Source: Caprella mutica (taxonomy: Eukaryota; Arthropoda; Malacostraca; Amphipoda; Caprellidae). Taken from it: 64,000 bases of DNA. The stretch is from positions 124,001-188,000 of the forward strand of contig CANNZV010000122.1 in assembly GCA_947561585.1 (NCBI GenBank). The letters are read 5' to 3'. The translations under genes were made by a program, and so were the position numbers. This document shows, piece after piece, positions 16,943 through 26,076 of this stretch (positions within the stretch are counted from its first letter, which is position 1; each line of letters opens with the position of its first letter). The notes under the pieces are model-generated. The model did no database searches, was not told where the DNA came from, and saw nothing but the letters and a program-made list of their open reading frames with translations.

Positions 16943-17830
16943 ATGAAATTGTGGAAAAAAATTACTTTAGGTTTATTTGGTATTATCGCCTGCGGAGGTA
17001 TAGGCATGTATATGTATTTACAAGTCCCTGCCGACCTGAGAACCGAGTATGTCAAAAATGAAGGTGAATCAACCGTTGCTCAACAAAAAGGGCGAACATT
17101 GCTTGAGCAAAGTCTAAAAGAACTTGACCCAATGTCGAAATGGCAGGAAATTCGGAAGCAAGATATACGAATTACATTGCAGCATTTTTGGTATCATGAA
17201 ATGCTCAGAAAATTCGTTGCACCTGTCGAAAAAAGTGGTCAAAAAGTATCGTTTCTTTTAAAACCTGGGAATGATAAAAACTTACAATTGACATTTTTGG
17301 ACGGTCAACGGAAAGGAACATATTGGGGTATAGAGGATTATAAAACATACAAAATTGATAAGAATGGAACTATTACTTGGCAAAGTGATTGGACTACCGA
17401 ATTCAATTTACCCAGTTACCGATTTTTTATCTTTTTACCTTTCCTCTTGTCAGAAGCAGAATTGATTACTTACGCAGGTACAAAGGAACTTCGTGGCAAT
17501 ACTTATGATTTGGTTTATGCTACATGGGAAAAATGGACTCCACATAAAAATGCCGACCAATACCTTATTTGGATTAATCGTGAAACGATGATGATTGACT
17601 TTGTTCAAGGAACTGTCAGAGCCATAGTTGGGCGTTCTATTACAACACTTTCTTTGACTGATTATCGTAAGGTACTCGAAATTAAGATACCTTTCAACAT
17701 TGAAGCAATTGCAGATATCAATATTCTTGATGAAGTAATGCACCAAATGAAGCTTACTAAAGTCGAAAAGGTGGCAGGCGACAAATCTGAATTATCATTA
17801 CCAGAAGTTGGAAACAAAACTAAAAATTGA
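16943..17830 (+). CDS. Membrane-anchored hypothetical protein
   Basis: 295 residues with an N-terminal hydrophobic anchor (about 5-27, KITLGLFGIIACGGIGMYMYL) and a large soluble domain outside, containing LQLTFLDGQRKGTYWGIEDYKTY, TYDLVYATWEKWTPHKNADQYLIWINRE and repeated beta-strand-like segments. It resembles the small periplasmic DUF6503/LolA-like folds of Bacteroidota by general pattern only. The cassette starts GTTATATGGC right after MITE 1; its expected 3' complement survives only as GCCATTTATT at 17897, so its attC is degraded. Confidence 0.6.
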   Translation: MKLWKKITLGLFGIIACGGIGMYMYLQVPADLRTEYVKNEGESTVAQQKGRTLLEQSLKELDPMSKWQEIRKQDIRITLQHFWYHEMLRKFVAPVEKSGQKVSFLLKPGNDKNLQLTFLDGQRKGTYWGIEDYKTYKIDKNGTITWQSDWTTEFNLPSYRFFIFLPFLLSEAELITYAGTKELRGNTYDLVYATWEKWTPHKNADQYLIWINRETMMIDFVQGTVRAIVGRSITTLSLTDYRKVLEIKIPFNIEAIADINILDEVMHQMKLTKVEKVAGDKSELSLPEVGNKTKN

Positions 17831-17895
17831 GCGGTCTATTTCGACAGATAATACAAGTTTCCAAAACAAATTATTAATGAAGAAAAATAAAAAAA

Positions 17896-17915
17896 CGCCA
17901 TTTATTCGAGGCCGC
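17896..17915 (+). other. Remnant of an attC-like site
   Basis: Only GCCATTTATTCGAGGCCGC remains where GCCATATAAC plus a full palindrome would be expected. The stem is gone and MITE 2 follows directly. Confidence 0.45.
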
Positions 17916-18169
17916 CAAATTGTAAAAAAACTCCTATAACAATATATTTACAAATCAAAACAACTTCGTATCTTTAAGAGTATCAAAATTCAAGCAGAAC
18001 AGTATCGTCAGGCTCATCGACGATTTTTAAATTCACATCTTGTTTCATAATTCGAAAAACAATCATTTTACATTTCCTAAATTTTATCGCCCCTTACAAT
18101 TAAGTTCTTAAACTTTTGGCGTTTATTTCTTGTAAGAAAATTTACGGCGGGAGGGTATTTCACAAACTG
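17916..18169 (+). mobile_element. MITE 2
   Basis: Starts CAAATTGTAAAAAAACT, ends TTTCACAAACTG, followed by ACGTTGGCTGC of the next cassette. It shares with MITE 3 a larger deletion that removes the transposase start codon (AAATTCAAGCAGAACAGTATCG). Confidence 0.8.
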
Positions 18170-18380
18170 ACGTTGGCTGCAACTAATATTTAAGTAGTCA
18201 GTTATCATCCGACGAAAGAATAAGAATCAAAGTAATATTCTGAATTTACAACTAATTCAAAAGCAATAAAAAATTTAAATCTTAGATTAAGAATTATTAC
18301 ATTTATAATTGACAGTTGTAAATTTATTAATAATAGATATCAGGAATAACTGAATGATAACAAATCTAAAACCAATTACA

Positions 18381-19586
18381 ATGAAAAAAATTATTTTAAT
18401 TCACCTCGTTATTTTATTATTTGCTTGCAGTAATTCAGGTGAAAAAAAGGCAACAAACAAAAAACAAAATGTAACAGGAACAGAAACCACGACGGACAAA
18501 AAGCCTGGAAAAGACGAGGATTCAAGTCTGGAATCCATAGATATGAAATCGCTTTTCAGACTGAGTCCTTTATCAGTCTTTGAAAATACGACTGATGGCC
18601 TCACATCAGCTGTAAAAGAAACTTTAATTAAAGATGGCAAATCCGAATCTTGGGAAGTAACGGAGGAAACCAATACGAGAATGGCATTGAACAGTTCTTC
18701 AAATGAAGCAGTGGAACTCCATTATTTTAAAAACAAAAATTCCCCTGGTGGTACTTTAGGTATCACAACAATAAATGGACAAACATCCAACCTACAATTG
18801 TGGAATTATTTCAATGGTAACCTTGAAAAAGAGAACGTTTCAATAAAAATAAGTGCAAATGATTTTGTCAGCGAAAAGGATAAATTGCCAGACTCTTTTC
18901 AGCCACAGTTGCAATATAGTTTCATTGATGACGAAAAAATAGAAGTGTCTTTGTATACATGGATGGTAAATGAATTTGAAAACCGTAAAATCGTCAATAA
19001 CGTATTTTTAAAATGGGATGGAGATAAATTCACCAAAGAGATTGTAAAAGAAAAACTGGCTAATAGAACCACCAAATTTAATGTACTCGACAAACCCACT
19101 TATGACCTTTCCAAATTTAAGCAAGATGGAAAAATTATAATTCAAAAATTTTGGGAAGATTCCAATGGTGAAAATATTGTGTTGTTCACCAAAAGTAAAG
19201 AAGAACTATTCGTTTATCATTATTCAATCATTGGAGACAATGCTAAGCTATTGAGGAGAGTATATGATTTTGAAAAAGATTGTGAATATGATCTATTCAT
19301 AGATTTCATTGAAAATTCAGTTGAAGTGACTGATCTAGACAAAAACAATCTTGGCGAGATTACTTTTGCTTATCAAAAAGCTTGTATATCAGATGTATCC
19401 CCAAAGGAACTAAAACTGCTCATGCTAGAAAATGGAAATAAATACATCATAAGGGGAACTACCTCTATCAATAAACCGGGCATAAAAGTGGAAGGTTCTA
19501 AAAAAGTTGATGCTTCTTTTGATAAAGCATCTGCCAGTTTTCTTTCGCATGCTGAAAAAATTTGGGAAAAGGTTGAGAAAGAATAA
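18381..19586 (+). CDS. Putative lipoprotein
   Basis: 401 residues from ATG 18381, chosen because it gives a clean signal peptide and lipobox (MKKIILIHLVILLFACSNSG); the frame opens nine codons earlier. After a lysine/threonine-rich linker the mature protein is an unrecognised, beta-rich, acidic domain with a few cysteines in the C-terminal half. Probably anchored in a membrane facing the periplasm. It sits about 200 bp behind the R' box GTTGGCTGC (18172), a long leader that may carry its own promoter. Codon use matches its neighbours. Confidence 0.6.
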   Translation: MKKIILIHLVILLFACSNSGEKKATNKKQNVTGTETTTDKKPGKDEDSSLESIDMKSLFRLSPLSVFENTTDGLTSAVKETLIKDGKSESWEVTEETNTRMALNSSSNEAVELHYFKNKNSPGGTLGITTINGQTSNLQLWNYFNGNLEKENVSIKISANDFVSEKDKLPDSFQPQLQYSFIDDEKIEVSLYTWMVNEFENRKIVNNVFLKWDGDKFTKEIVKEKLANRTTKFNVLDKPTYDLSKFKQDGKIIIQKFWEDSNGENIVLFTKSKEELFVYHYSIIGDNAKLLRRVYDFEKDCEYDLFIDFIENSVEVTDLDKNNLGEITFAYQKACISDVSPKELKLLMLENGNKYIIRGTTSINKPGIKVEGSKKVDASFDKASASFLSHAEKIWEKVEKE

Positions 19587-19588
19587 AA

Positions 19589-19655
19589 AGCTGCACACTA
19601 TCTCAGCTATACATAATAGCTGCTAAACGCAGCTATTATGTATATTAAAACCGTT
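19589..19655 (+). other. Variant attC-like site with a long perfect stem
   Basis: TATACATAATAGCTGC pairs perfectly with GCAGCTATTATGTATA around TAAAC, followed by a CCGTT box. The R'' side (CACACTATCTC) no longer matches the cassette's GTTGGCTGC. It could instead act as a terminator for the upstream gene. Confidence 0.5.
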
Positions 19656-19904
19656 AAATTACAGAAAAATTCTACAACAATACTTTTACAAAAAAACATT
19701 TTCGTATCTTTAAGAGTATCAAAATTCAAGCAGAACAGTATCGTCAGACTCATCGACGATTTTTGAATTCACATTTTTTTCATTTTTCGAAAAACAATCA
19801 TTTTACAATTTCTAAGTTTTATTGTTCCTTACAGTTGAGTTCTTAAACTTTTACCGTATATTTCGTGTAGGAAAATTTACAGCGGGAGGTTTTTTCACAA
19901 ACTG
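19656..19904 (+). mobile_element. MITE 3
   Basis: Left end diverged (AAATTACAGAAAAATTC), right end TTTTTTCACAAACTG followed by ACGTTCGCTGC. Same internal deletion as MITE 2. Confidence 0.75.
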
Positions 19905-19927
19905 ACGTTCGCTGCAAGTAGAAAAAA

Positions 19928-20527
19928 ATGAAAAACAAACCGCTCTTAAATTGGACAATTGCTTTTTTTATAATTATAAATACTTCACACTTTTGGGAAG
20001 GCAAAATTGGAGTATTTGGAATGTTCTCTACTTTAATTCTAATTGGAATATTCTTTATCTTGGGAATAGCTTTGGTTTACCAAATAGTAAAATCAATCCA
20101 AGAAAAATTTGCAGATAAAAAACGTCTAATTTTAATTGGAATAATGACAATTGTTTTAAGTACAACATTTTTAAAGCCAAATGGACTGATAAATTTTGAT
20201 AGACTTGAAGGGAAAGATATTTTAGTTGCGCAAAGAGAAGGAGGTGGAAATTGCTTAATGAGATTAAAACTAAAAGAGAACCAAAAGTTCATCGAAAAAT
20301 CATATTGTTTTGGAGTATCAGAAACAAGAGGCAAATATGAAATGAAAGGAGATACTGTTTATTTCAAAGACAAAAAAGGAAACCAAATAGAGGATTTTTA
20401 TGAATTTGGAATCATTCAAAAAAAGGATACAACCTTCACAAATAATGCATCAACAATTTTATTGTTTGATTCAGACAAAGAAGAAAAAAGTAACTTCCTG
20501 TTGATAACAAAAAATGAATTCAAATAA
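19928..20527 (+). CDS. Small membrane protein with an extracytoplasmic domain
   Basis: 199 residues with three hydrophobic segments in the first 90 residues (about 8-25, 32-55 and 68-80), then a soluble C-terminal domain (ILVAQREGGGNCLMRLKLKENQKFIEKSYCFGVSETRGKYEMKGDTVYFKDKKG). This looks like the small beta domain found in many uncharacterised Bacteroidota membrane proteins. The ATG is 20 bp after the R' box GTTCGCTGC. The 3' R'' is GCAACTAAC, two bases off the expected complement, so the cassette end is either mutated or hybrid. Confidence 0.6.
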   Translation: MKNKPLLNWTIAFFIIINTSHFWEGKIGVFGMFSTLILIGIFFILGIALVYQIVKSIQEKFADKKRLILIGIMTIVLSTTFLKPNGLINFDRLEGKDILVAQREGGGNCLMRLKLKENQKFIEKSYCFGVSETRGKYEMKGDTVYFKDKKGNQIEDFYEFGIIQKKDTTFTNNASTILLFDSDKEEKSNFLLITKNEFK

Positions 20528-20543
20528 GAAAAAAGAAACCAGC

Positions 20544-20607
20544 AACTAACAATGCATCCAACGGCAATTGCCAGCAAAAGCTGGCAACTGCGTGGATGCG
20601 AGACCAT
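20544..20607 (+). other. attC-like site 18
   Basis: R'' AACTAAC, arm GCATCCAACGGCA paired with TGCGTGGATGC, tip TTGCCAGCAAAAGCTGGCAA (family B), spacer GAGACC, then MITE 4 in place of R'. Confidence 0.7.
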
Positions 20608-20928
20608 CAAATTGTGAAAAACTTTCATAACAATACTTTCACAAATCAAAATAATTTCGTATCTTTAAGAGTATCAAAATTCATTTTCAGATGCTCAAAA
20701 ATCAACAAAATCGCAATCAACTTCAAATGATAACCCTTGACAGCCTTGTCAAGCCAGACAGTATCGTCAGACTCATCGACGCTTTTTGAATTCACATTTT
20801 TTCATATTTCAAAAAACAATCATTTCACATTTCTTAAATTTTATCATTCCTTACAATTAGGTTCTTAATCTTTTAGTGTATATTTCGTGTATGTAAATTT
20901 GTAATGGTAGGTTTTTTATCGAGAAATT
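20608..20928 (+). mobile_element. MITE 4
   Basis: Starts CAAATTGTGAAAAACTTTC and keeps the transposase 5' segment including ATGCTCAAAAATCAAC. The right end is degraded (GGTTTTTTATCGAG instead of the CACAAACTG tip), so the next genes no longer have a recognisable cassette head. Confidence 0.75.
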
Positions 20929-20938
20929 TTATTTTAAA

Positions 20939-21688
20939 ATGATTTACTTTCAACAACAAGCTCATCAAAACCTTAGGGATTATGTAAGATGCTACTGGAA
21001 GATTGAAAATAAGAACAAAGATTTTCAATCCTACACAATATTGCCTGATGGCTTTTTCGATTTATTGATTTGCTATCATAAAGACAATCTGGAAGAAGTG
21101 CTTTTATCGGGTTTATGGGATAATAAAACCGAAGTAGTTATCTCCCCAGAAACTACAATTTACGGAGTGCAGTTCAGGTTGCTTGCAATTGAAAATATTA
21201 TACAAGAAAGTATCACTCCGATATTCAATAATATAAAGCGTTTAGAAAAATCTTACTTGGGACTTGATGAATTTAATAAAAATGATGATTCTAGCCTCTT
21301 CGAATACCTGAATCGATGCTTATTATCGGGTATTGAGGAACACCCCCCAATTGATTTAAGAAAATCGGTTCTTCTAAAATCGATTAATCAAACAAAAGGA
21401 AATAAAACAGTTGAATATTATTCGCAGAAAGCTTATTGGTCAAAGCGACAAATTAATCGATATTTCCAATCTACTTTTGGACTTTCCTTAAAAAAATATT
21501 GTAGTATTCGAAAAGGCGCATCTAATTATAGTCAGATAAAAAAAGGAGAGCTATTTCCCCAACGAGGTTATTTTGACCAATCTCATTTTATAAAAAGTAT
21601 AAAGAAAATAACAGGGTTTAGTCCAAAAGTATTACTGAAAAATGAAAACGACCGATTTTTACAATTTTCAATCATCGAAAGTATTTAG
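20939..21688 (+). CDS. AraC family transcriptional regulator
   Basis: 249 residues. The N-terminal sensor domain (YVRCYWKIENKNKDFQSYTILPDGFFDLLICY) is the DUF6597 type. The C-terminal double helix-turn-helix runs from about 155 to 240, with the second helix-turn-helix at RGYFDQSHFIKSIKKITGFSPKVLL, the AraC signature. The first helix-turn-helix (YYSQKAYWSKRQINRYFQSTFGLSLKKY) is also clear. It probably controls the two following genes, which are close behind on the same strand. The gene starts 10 bases after the decayed right end of MITE 4. Confidence 0.85.
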   Translation: MIYFQQQAHQNLRDYVRCYWKIENKNKDFQSYTILPDGFFDLLICYHKDNLEEVLLSGLWDNKTEVVISPETTIYGVQFRLLAIENIIQESITPIFNNIKRLEKSYLGLDEFNKNDDSSLFEYLNRCLLSGIEEHPPIDLRKSVLLKSINQTKGNKTVEYYSQKAYWSKRQINRYFQSTFGLSLKKYCSIRKGASNYSQIKKGELFPQRGYFDQSHFIKSIKKITGFSPKVLLKNENDRFLQFSIIESI

Positions 21689-21720
21689 ATTGTAACTTTA
21701 TTAATCAAAATCTAAGTCTT

Positions 21721-22011
21721 ATGATATTGCAAGTTATTAAGTTGAAATCGGATTTGCCAGAAGAAGAATTACTAAAAAGAGCAAAAGAGAGAGAATCTAA
21801 TTTTAAATCCATCCCCGGCCTTCTTCAAAAATACTATATAAAAACAAGTAAAGAAGGAGAATACGGAGGGGTTTATGTCTGGGATTCTGTACAATCTCTA
21901 CAAAGCTATCAACAATCTGATTTAGCCAAAAGTATCCCATCAGCATACGCCATTAAAGAAGCTCCAGAGGTTGAAATGATGGATATAATTTTTCAATTAA
22001 GAAGTAAGTAG
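21721..22011 (+). CDS. YdhR-like small monooxygenase-fold protein
   Basis: 96 residues. The pattern MILQVIKLKSDLPEEELLKRAKERESNFKSIPGLLQKYYIK...GEYGGVYVWDSVQSLQSYQQSDLAKSIPSAY matches the putative mono-oxygenase YdhR/dimeric alpha-beta barrel type. Function of the family is mostly unproven. It lies 32 bp after the araC-type gene and 50 bp before a DinB-type gene, so the three probably form one regulated unit. Confidence 0.7.
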   Translation: MILQVIKLKSDLPEEELLKRAKERESNFKSIPGLLQKYYIKTSKEGEYGGVYVWDSVQSLQSYQQSDLAKSIPSAYAIKEAPEVEMMDIIFQLRSK

Positions 22012-22061
22012 GTATTCATACGAATCGATATTTACATCAATTTATATCCAAATTTAAAACT

Positions 22062-22586
22062 ATGACAAAAGCAGAGGTAATCGAAATCCTAAACCAAAAG
22101 CATCAAACATTATATGAATGGCTCGAAAGCCATCCAAATGAAAATTGGGTAAAAGGTCCTCAGGGCAAGTGGAATACAGGTGAGCATATTGTTCATTTGA
22201 TTCAAAGTGAAAATGCATTAAATAAGGCTTTATGGCTACCGAAATTTTACTTAAAATATAAATTTGGAGCAAATAATAGAGACAATCGAACCTACCATCA
22301 AATCGTCAAAAAATATCAAGACAAACTTGATGATAATCCCGGTGTGGTTGCTAATACCTCCAGAAAAATGCCAACCATTACACTCACCAATAAAATTTCT
22401 TATATCTCCAAATTGGAAAAGGAAAAAATGAAACTGATTAAGAAATTCCAAAAATGGAGGGAGCATGATTTAGATATTTATCTACTTCCCCACCCTCTTT
22501 TGGGAAGAATGACTATCAGAGAAATAGTAATTTGGACAGCTTATCATACTGAGCATCATTACAAGATTTTAAAATCAAACTATTAA
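22062..22586 (+). CDS. DinB family protein
   Basis: 174 residues with the four-helix DinB/YfiT-like fold: LESHPNENWVKGPQGKWNTGEHIVHLIQSE near the start, then the C-terminal IVIWTAYHTEHHYKIL. The three histidines in WNTGEHIVH and YHTEHH positions match the usual metal site. This family includes thiol-dependent transferases; it is unrelated to DNA polymerase IV. The stop codon abuts the left remains of MITE 5. No attC-like site separates it from the two preceding genes. Confidence 0.8.
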   Translation: MTKAEVIEILNQKHQTLYEWLESHPNENWVKGPQGKWNTGEHIVHLIQSENALNKALWLPKFYLKYKFGANNRDNRTYHQIVKKYQDKLDDNPGVVANTSRKMPTITLTNKISYISKLEKEKMKLIKKFQKWREHDLDIYLLPHPLLGRMTIREIVIWTAYHTEHHYKILKSNY

Positions 22587-22906
22587 CTCCCATAACAATA
22601 CTATTACAATCTTAATAAAAATCGAATCTCACCGCTATTGTAGATAGACTTCTAAGGTCTTAAGATTCTCTGTCTATACTTGGAATTCCGGAGTTGGTTA
22701 AGTAGTTAAAGGATGTTTTTTGGTTTGTAATTAGATTAGCGCAAGCGTTACAAGGTATTTTAAGTCCTTCTACGGCTTTTTTTTATTTTTCAAAAAACAA
22801 TCATTTTACATTTCCTAAATTTTATCATCCCTTACAATTGAGTTCTTATTCTTTTAGCGTATATTTCGTGTATGGAAATTTAGGGCGAGAGTTTTTTCAC
22901 AAACTG
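22587..22906 (+). mobile_element. MITE 5, retaining more of the transposase 3' end
   Basis: Begins with a truncated left end (CCCATAACAATACTATTACAA), keeps about 100 bp of the transposase 3' coding end (ATACTTGGAATTCCGGAGTTG), and ends TTTTTTCACAAACTG followed by ACGTTCGCAGC. An intermediate deletion stage between the full element and the shorter MITEs. Confidence 0.75.
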
Positions 22907-23154
22907 ACGTTCGCAGCAAGCATAAAGAATCAACGAATTATTTGGCAATACTAGTAGAATATAATTCGATTATTCTTATAATTAAAACCCTCAAGCTTAA
23001 AATTAAAAGTAGTGAAATTTAGTATTGTGTTCTTTTTTCTTTTTATAAACTTAACTCCAAATTCTCTTCTTGCCCAAATTATTGCAGGTGAAGTCCCATT
23101 TGGCTACACATTATATGAAAGTGATTTAATACTAGACTTGTTAAGCATTGATTA

Positions 23155-23748
23155 TCAATTTGCTAGGCTGAGATGGTAGTTCCAAAGCCCTGCTGCTAAA
23201 CCAATAATTCTATTTTGTAATTCTATTGTTTTTATTCGACATCTGTTTTTTAAAATGCGGTATATTTTCATTTTCCCAATGGCATGCTCCACGAAAATTC
23301 TTTCTCTACTTATCTTTCTATTATTCTCTTTTTGTGCTGGTGTCAATTCTGGGTTAGGATTTTTTTTTGACTTCCGTTTTTTTCGCTCTCCTAGTAACAA
23401 TTCTTTTACATTATACACTTTTTTAAAACCTATAAATCCTAAATCCAATAATAGCTTCCTCTTACCAAACCAATCTTTTGACGGTGGAAACTCTTTTTTT
23501 AATATTCCAAAATCAACCTGACTACCATCATACAATTGACTGACATAATAAATCTTTGTATTCTTATCCGATAGAATTAATGCTATATTCGTATGCGTCT
23601 TTTTCTTTCCGCTATACTTAACTCGTTGATTATCATTGCCTTTTGGACGTTCTATCGGAGTTTCGGTACCATCAAAAATTATTTCTTCGGCTGACTCTGT
23701 ATGCTTTTCAAATTCCTCTACACTTCCATAATGCCTTTTAGGCATCAC
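23155..23748 (-). CDS. IS5 family transposase, second frame (DDE domain)
   Basis: 197 residues of a DDE_Tnp_4-type catalytic domain: EEIIFDGTETPIERP with the first aspartate, LLLDLGFIGFKKVY with the second, and ISRERIFVEHAIGKMKIYRIL with the glutamate. The initiator is formally GTG at 23748, but it is probably expressed as a fusion with the first frame through slippage at a run of nine A residues (23749-23757 on the plus strand as T). Confidence 0.85.
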   Translation of the reverse strand: MMPKRHYGSVEEFEKHTESAEEIIFDGTETPIERPKGNDNQRVKYSGKKKTHTNIALILSDKNTKIYYVSQLYDGSQVDFGILKKEFPPSKDWFGKRKLLLDLGFIGFKKVYNVKELLLGERKKRKSKKNPNPELTPAQKENNRKISRERIFVEHAIGKMKIYRILKNRCRIKTIELQNRIIGLAAGLWNYHLSLAN

Positions 23749-24076
23749 TTTTTTTTTCTAACATCTCTTCTAATAATTTTGAAAATGCGTTAAAGTTATT
23801 CCATGCTGAAGCATTTGACATTTCAAATACCACACTCAAACTATCCCATGTTAAATCATTCTTCATTTGAAACAATACAAAAAACAACGCCTCTCCTAAT
23901 GTCTTTAATTTGGGTATCTCAATGACATTTTCTTCTATATGTTCCTCATAGGTTTGACCATTTTTTGATTCGTAGTATTTTTCTAAATCTGATAATAATA
24001 GTTCAAATTCTTTTTTACTTTTTCCTGTTGAGGCTTTAAATTGACGGTCTGTTTTTATTTTTTGATATGCTATCAT
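23738..24076 (-). CDS. IS5 family transposase, first frame (helix-turn-helix domain)
   Basis: 112 residues from the ATG at 24076 (the frame opens at 24112). This is the HTH_Tnp_4-like domain that normally precedes DDE_Tnp_4 (KTLGEALFFVLFQMKNDLTWDSLSVVFEMSNASAWNNFNAFSKLL). It ends a few codons past an A9 tract that could allow a frame change into the catalytic frame, as in other IS427-group elements. Confidence 0.8.
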   Translation of the reverse strand: MIAYQKIKTDRQFKASTGKSKKEFELLLSDLEKYYESKNGQTYEEHIEENVIEIPKLKTLGEALFFVLFQMKNDLTWDSLSVVFEMSNASAWNNFNAFSKLLEEMLEKKSDA

Positions 24077-24854
24077 TTTTTTGCACAAATATCCTATTTT
24101 TCTGATAATCAATGCTTAACAAGTCTACTTGAAACAGAAGACATTATAATAGCTTTGGATTTAATAGATTTAAATTTTGATGGGGAAAATGATTTGAAGT
24201 TCCAAATTCGAAAAGCGGCAAATGGAACTAATTCAGCTAGTATATTTTCGGAACTTGATAGTATCGGAATATGCCATGTTCAGGGGCTAAACTATACGCC
24301 AGCAGAAATATATGAAGAAGGTAATTTATTAGAATGTACAGATTCGGCTGGATTTGATCTTAATCCAGCTTTAGTTGGAATTGGCCTTGGTCGTTTTAAC
24401 GGTGGATCTGTGTTAGATTTTCCATCTCAAATAACCAACGAATACCTTTTTTACGAATGGAAAACAGGGACGGAGTCAATCGAAGGTTGGTTAAAAATTT
24501 CTTTTGATTTGACCATGGATGTAATTTTTCTGACTGTGCATGAGTGGATCATCAAAGATGAAATTACCTCAACTCAAACCCAAGAGGCACAAAATAAAAT
24601 TACTTTATTTCCTAATCCTGTTAAAGATGGAATTTTGTATATTGATTCTGAACAAAATATTGAAAATTTTGAGATTTATAATTTGCAAGGTAAACTATTG
24701 AAGCGTGGAGCAAATCTTGGGAATAAAATTCAAGTAGGAGAAATTAAAGGGATGGTAGTTCTCAAATTACAAATGGAAAAGGGTACGATAATCGAGACCG
24801 TTTTCATTCAATAAAAATTAATACTGCATCAAAACATTCATTCAAGAAAAAAAG

Positions 24855-25118
24855 CCTGTTGCCAACAATGGCATCAATTCCATAAAGTTAAGCGAAAAAA
24901 CTGGCTCATAAATTGATAAAGTCCCCATTTATTTCATGTCACATAACCCAGATCACCAAAACCTATAAAAAATGTAATTATATTGTTTTGAAAAACATAG
25001 CTAGCCCATAAATCCGAAAAGAAGATTCCTTTTGGTAGTATTTTATCAATTCTATTTCAAGTATTTATTAGCCTGTTTGGTTCAATATTAAAAGGCAGGT
25101 TTGTAATTTTTTCTAGTC
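24855..25118 (+). other. Gene-free stretch with a decayed attC-like site
   Basis: GTTGCCAACAATGGCATCAATTCC at 24868 onward resembles the R'' and first arm of an attC site and is similar to the decayed site at 29462, but no matching second arm is seen. The rest (to MITE 6) is AT-rich with no gene that I can support. Confidence 0.35.
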
Positions 25119-25266
25119 ATCAGGTATTTTAAGATTTTTTTTATATTTCGAAAAACAATCATTTTACATTTCCTAAATTTTATCGTCCCTTACAATTGAG
25201 TTCTTAAATTTTTAGCGTATATTTCGCGTAGTAAAATTTACGGCGGGAGTTTTTTTTCACAAACTG
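25119..25266 (+). mobile_element. MITE 6, right part only
   Basis: About 148 bp matching the right end of the IS1182-family element (AAACAATCATTTTACATTTC to TTTTTTTTCACAAACTG), followed by ACGTTGTGTAC. The left half is missing. Confidence 0.75.
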
Positions 25267-25295
25267 ACGTTGTGTACAACCAAAAGGAAAAATCA

Positions 25296-26042
25296 ATGAA
25301 GCTAAAAGAAATGATTAATACAGAAATCGAGAATGGAGATTGGGATAACGGATTTTTAAAGATTTCAAAAGAACTACTAAAAAACTATGAACTAATAATC
25401 AATGGAAGTAAAATTAGGTTTACTGAAGTGGAGTTTTATTTAAATAACAGGAAGGAAGAATTCGATGTATATGCACATAAACATGAGGGGTACGAAACAG
25501 GACAAATTCGATTACATACATCAGGGATAGATATAGCAATAAATAAAGGAGACAAATATGGAGGAATATTACTTAGAGGAATAGTTGAAAATGACAATTA
25601 TGTAGATGGGCCATTAAAGGTAGCAGAATTTATAATAAGTAAAATTAAATTTGATGAGTCAGAAAATCAAATTCAGCTAATAAAAATCAATTCTCAAGGA
25701 ATAAAGATAAAAAGTTTTCCTAGAGTAGGGTTGTCTTTGAATTATGAAAAACTGAGAGAATCAAAAGCCTACATTTATAAAAATTGGAGGTTTATCTCAA
25801 ATCCAAAAGAAACACAGAAAGGTAAACCATTAATGGCTTTAAAGTTGATATTTGATGATTTAAAAGATAAGGAAATAATTGAACAAATAAATATTGATAA
25901 ATCGACTTTGAAAAATTACAGAAGAAATATAGAAGGAATTCCCTTCAAATATGATAAGAAGAAAATGACTGTAAAAGATGTATGCAAATTATATAAAGAA
26001 ATAAAAGAAGGCAGTACGCAAATAAGCATAAAACATCAATAG
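25296..26042 (+). CDS. Hypothetical cassette protein
   Basis: 248 residues from ATG 25296 (the frame opens at 25272 inside the cassette leader). Soluble, with a first beta-rich half (GSKIRFTEVEFYLNNRKEEFDVYAHKHEGYETGQIRLHTSGIDIAINKGDKYGGILLRGI) and a helical C-terminus that ends in a putative helix-turn-helix-like LKNYRRNIEGIPFKYDKKKMTVKDVCKLYKEIKEG. The N-terminal motif recalls DUF4917/3-methyladenine-glycosylase-like proteins only weakly; I do not assign it. Its last codons overlap the attC-like site. Confidence 0.55.
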   Translation: MKLKEMINTEIENGDWDNGFLKISKELLKNYELIINGSKIRFTEVEFYLNNRKEEFDVYAHKHEGYETGQIRLHTSGIDIAINKGDKYGGILLRGIVENDNYVDGPLKVAEFIISKIKFDESENQIQLIKINSQGIKIKSFPRVGLSLNYEKLRESKAYIYKNWRFISNPKETQKGKPLMALKLIFDDLKDKEIIEQINIDKSTLKNYRRNIEGIPFKYDKKKMTVKDVCKLYKEIKEGSTQISIKHQ

Positions 26043-26076
26043 CCGCTAAAGGCAAGTGTTGCGTTTATGCAAACAG
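26014..26076 (+). other. Variant attC-like site 19
   Basis: GTACGCAAATAAGCATAAAAC before and GCGTTTATGC after enclose a GCCGCTAAAGGC tip (TAAA loop, as in the site at 19589). It overlaps the end of the preceding coding frame and is followed by MITE 7. Confidence 0.5.

Larger units (their letters stand above)
23135..24125 (-). mobile_element. IS5-family insertion sequence (IS427-like), 991 bp
   Basis: Inverted ends GACTTGTTAAGCATTGATTA at 23135 and its complement ending 24125, flanked by TA on both sides. Two overlapping minus-strand frames encode the transposase. Confidence 0.88.
23012..24814 (+). pseudogene. Secreted type IX secretion protein gene split by an IS5-family element
   Basis: A GTG at 23012 opens a signal peptide (VKFSIVFFFLFINLTPNSLLA). 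The frame is interrupted after 41 codons at 23135 and resumes at 24128 in phase, running to 24814. The TA at 23133-23134 is repeated at 24126-24127. The last 70 residues (LFPNPVKDGILYIDSEQNIENFEIYNLQGKLLKRG) are a type IX secretion C-terminal sorting domain, so the intact protein would be exported across the outer membrane. The middle domain is unrecognised. The cassette head is GTTCGCAGC at 22909; the 3' end has only a decayed attC. Confidence 0.8.
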
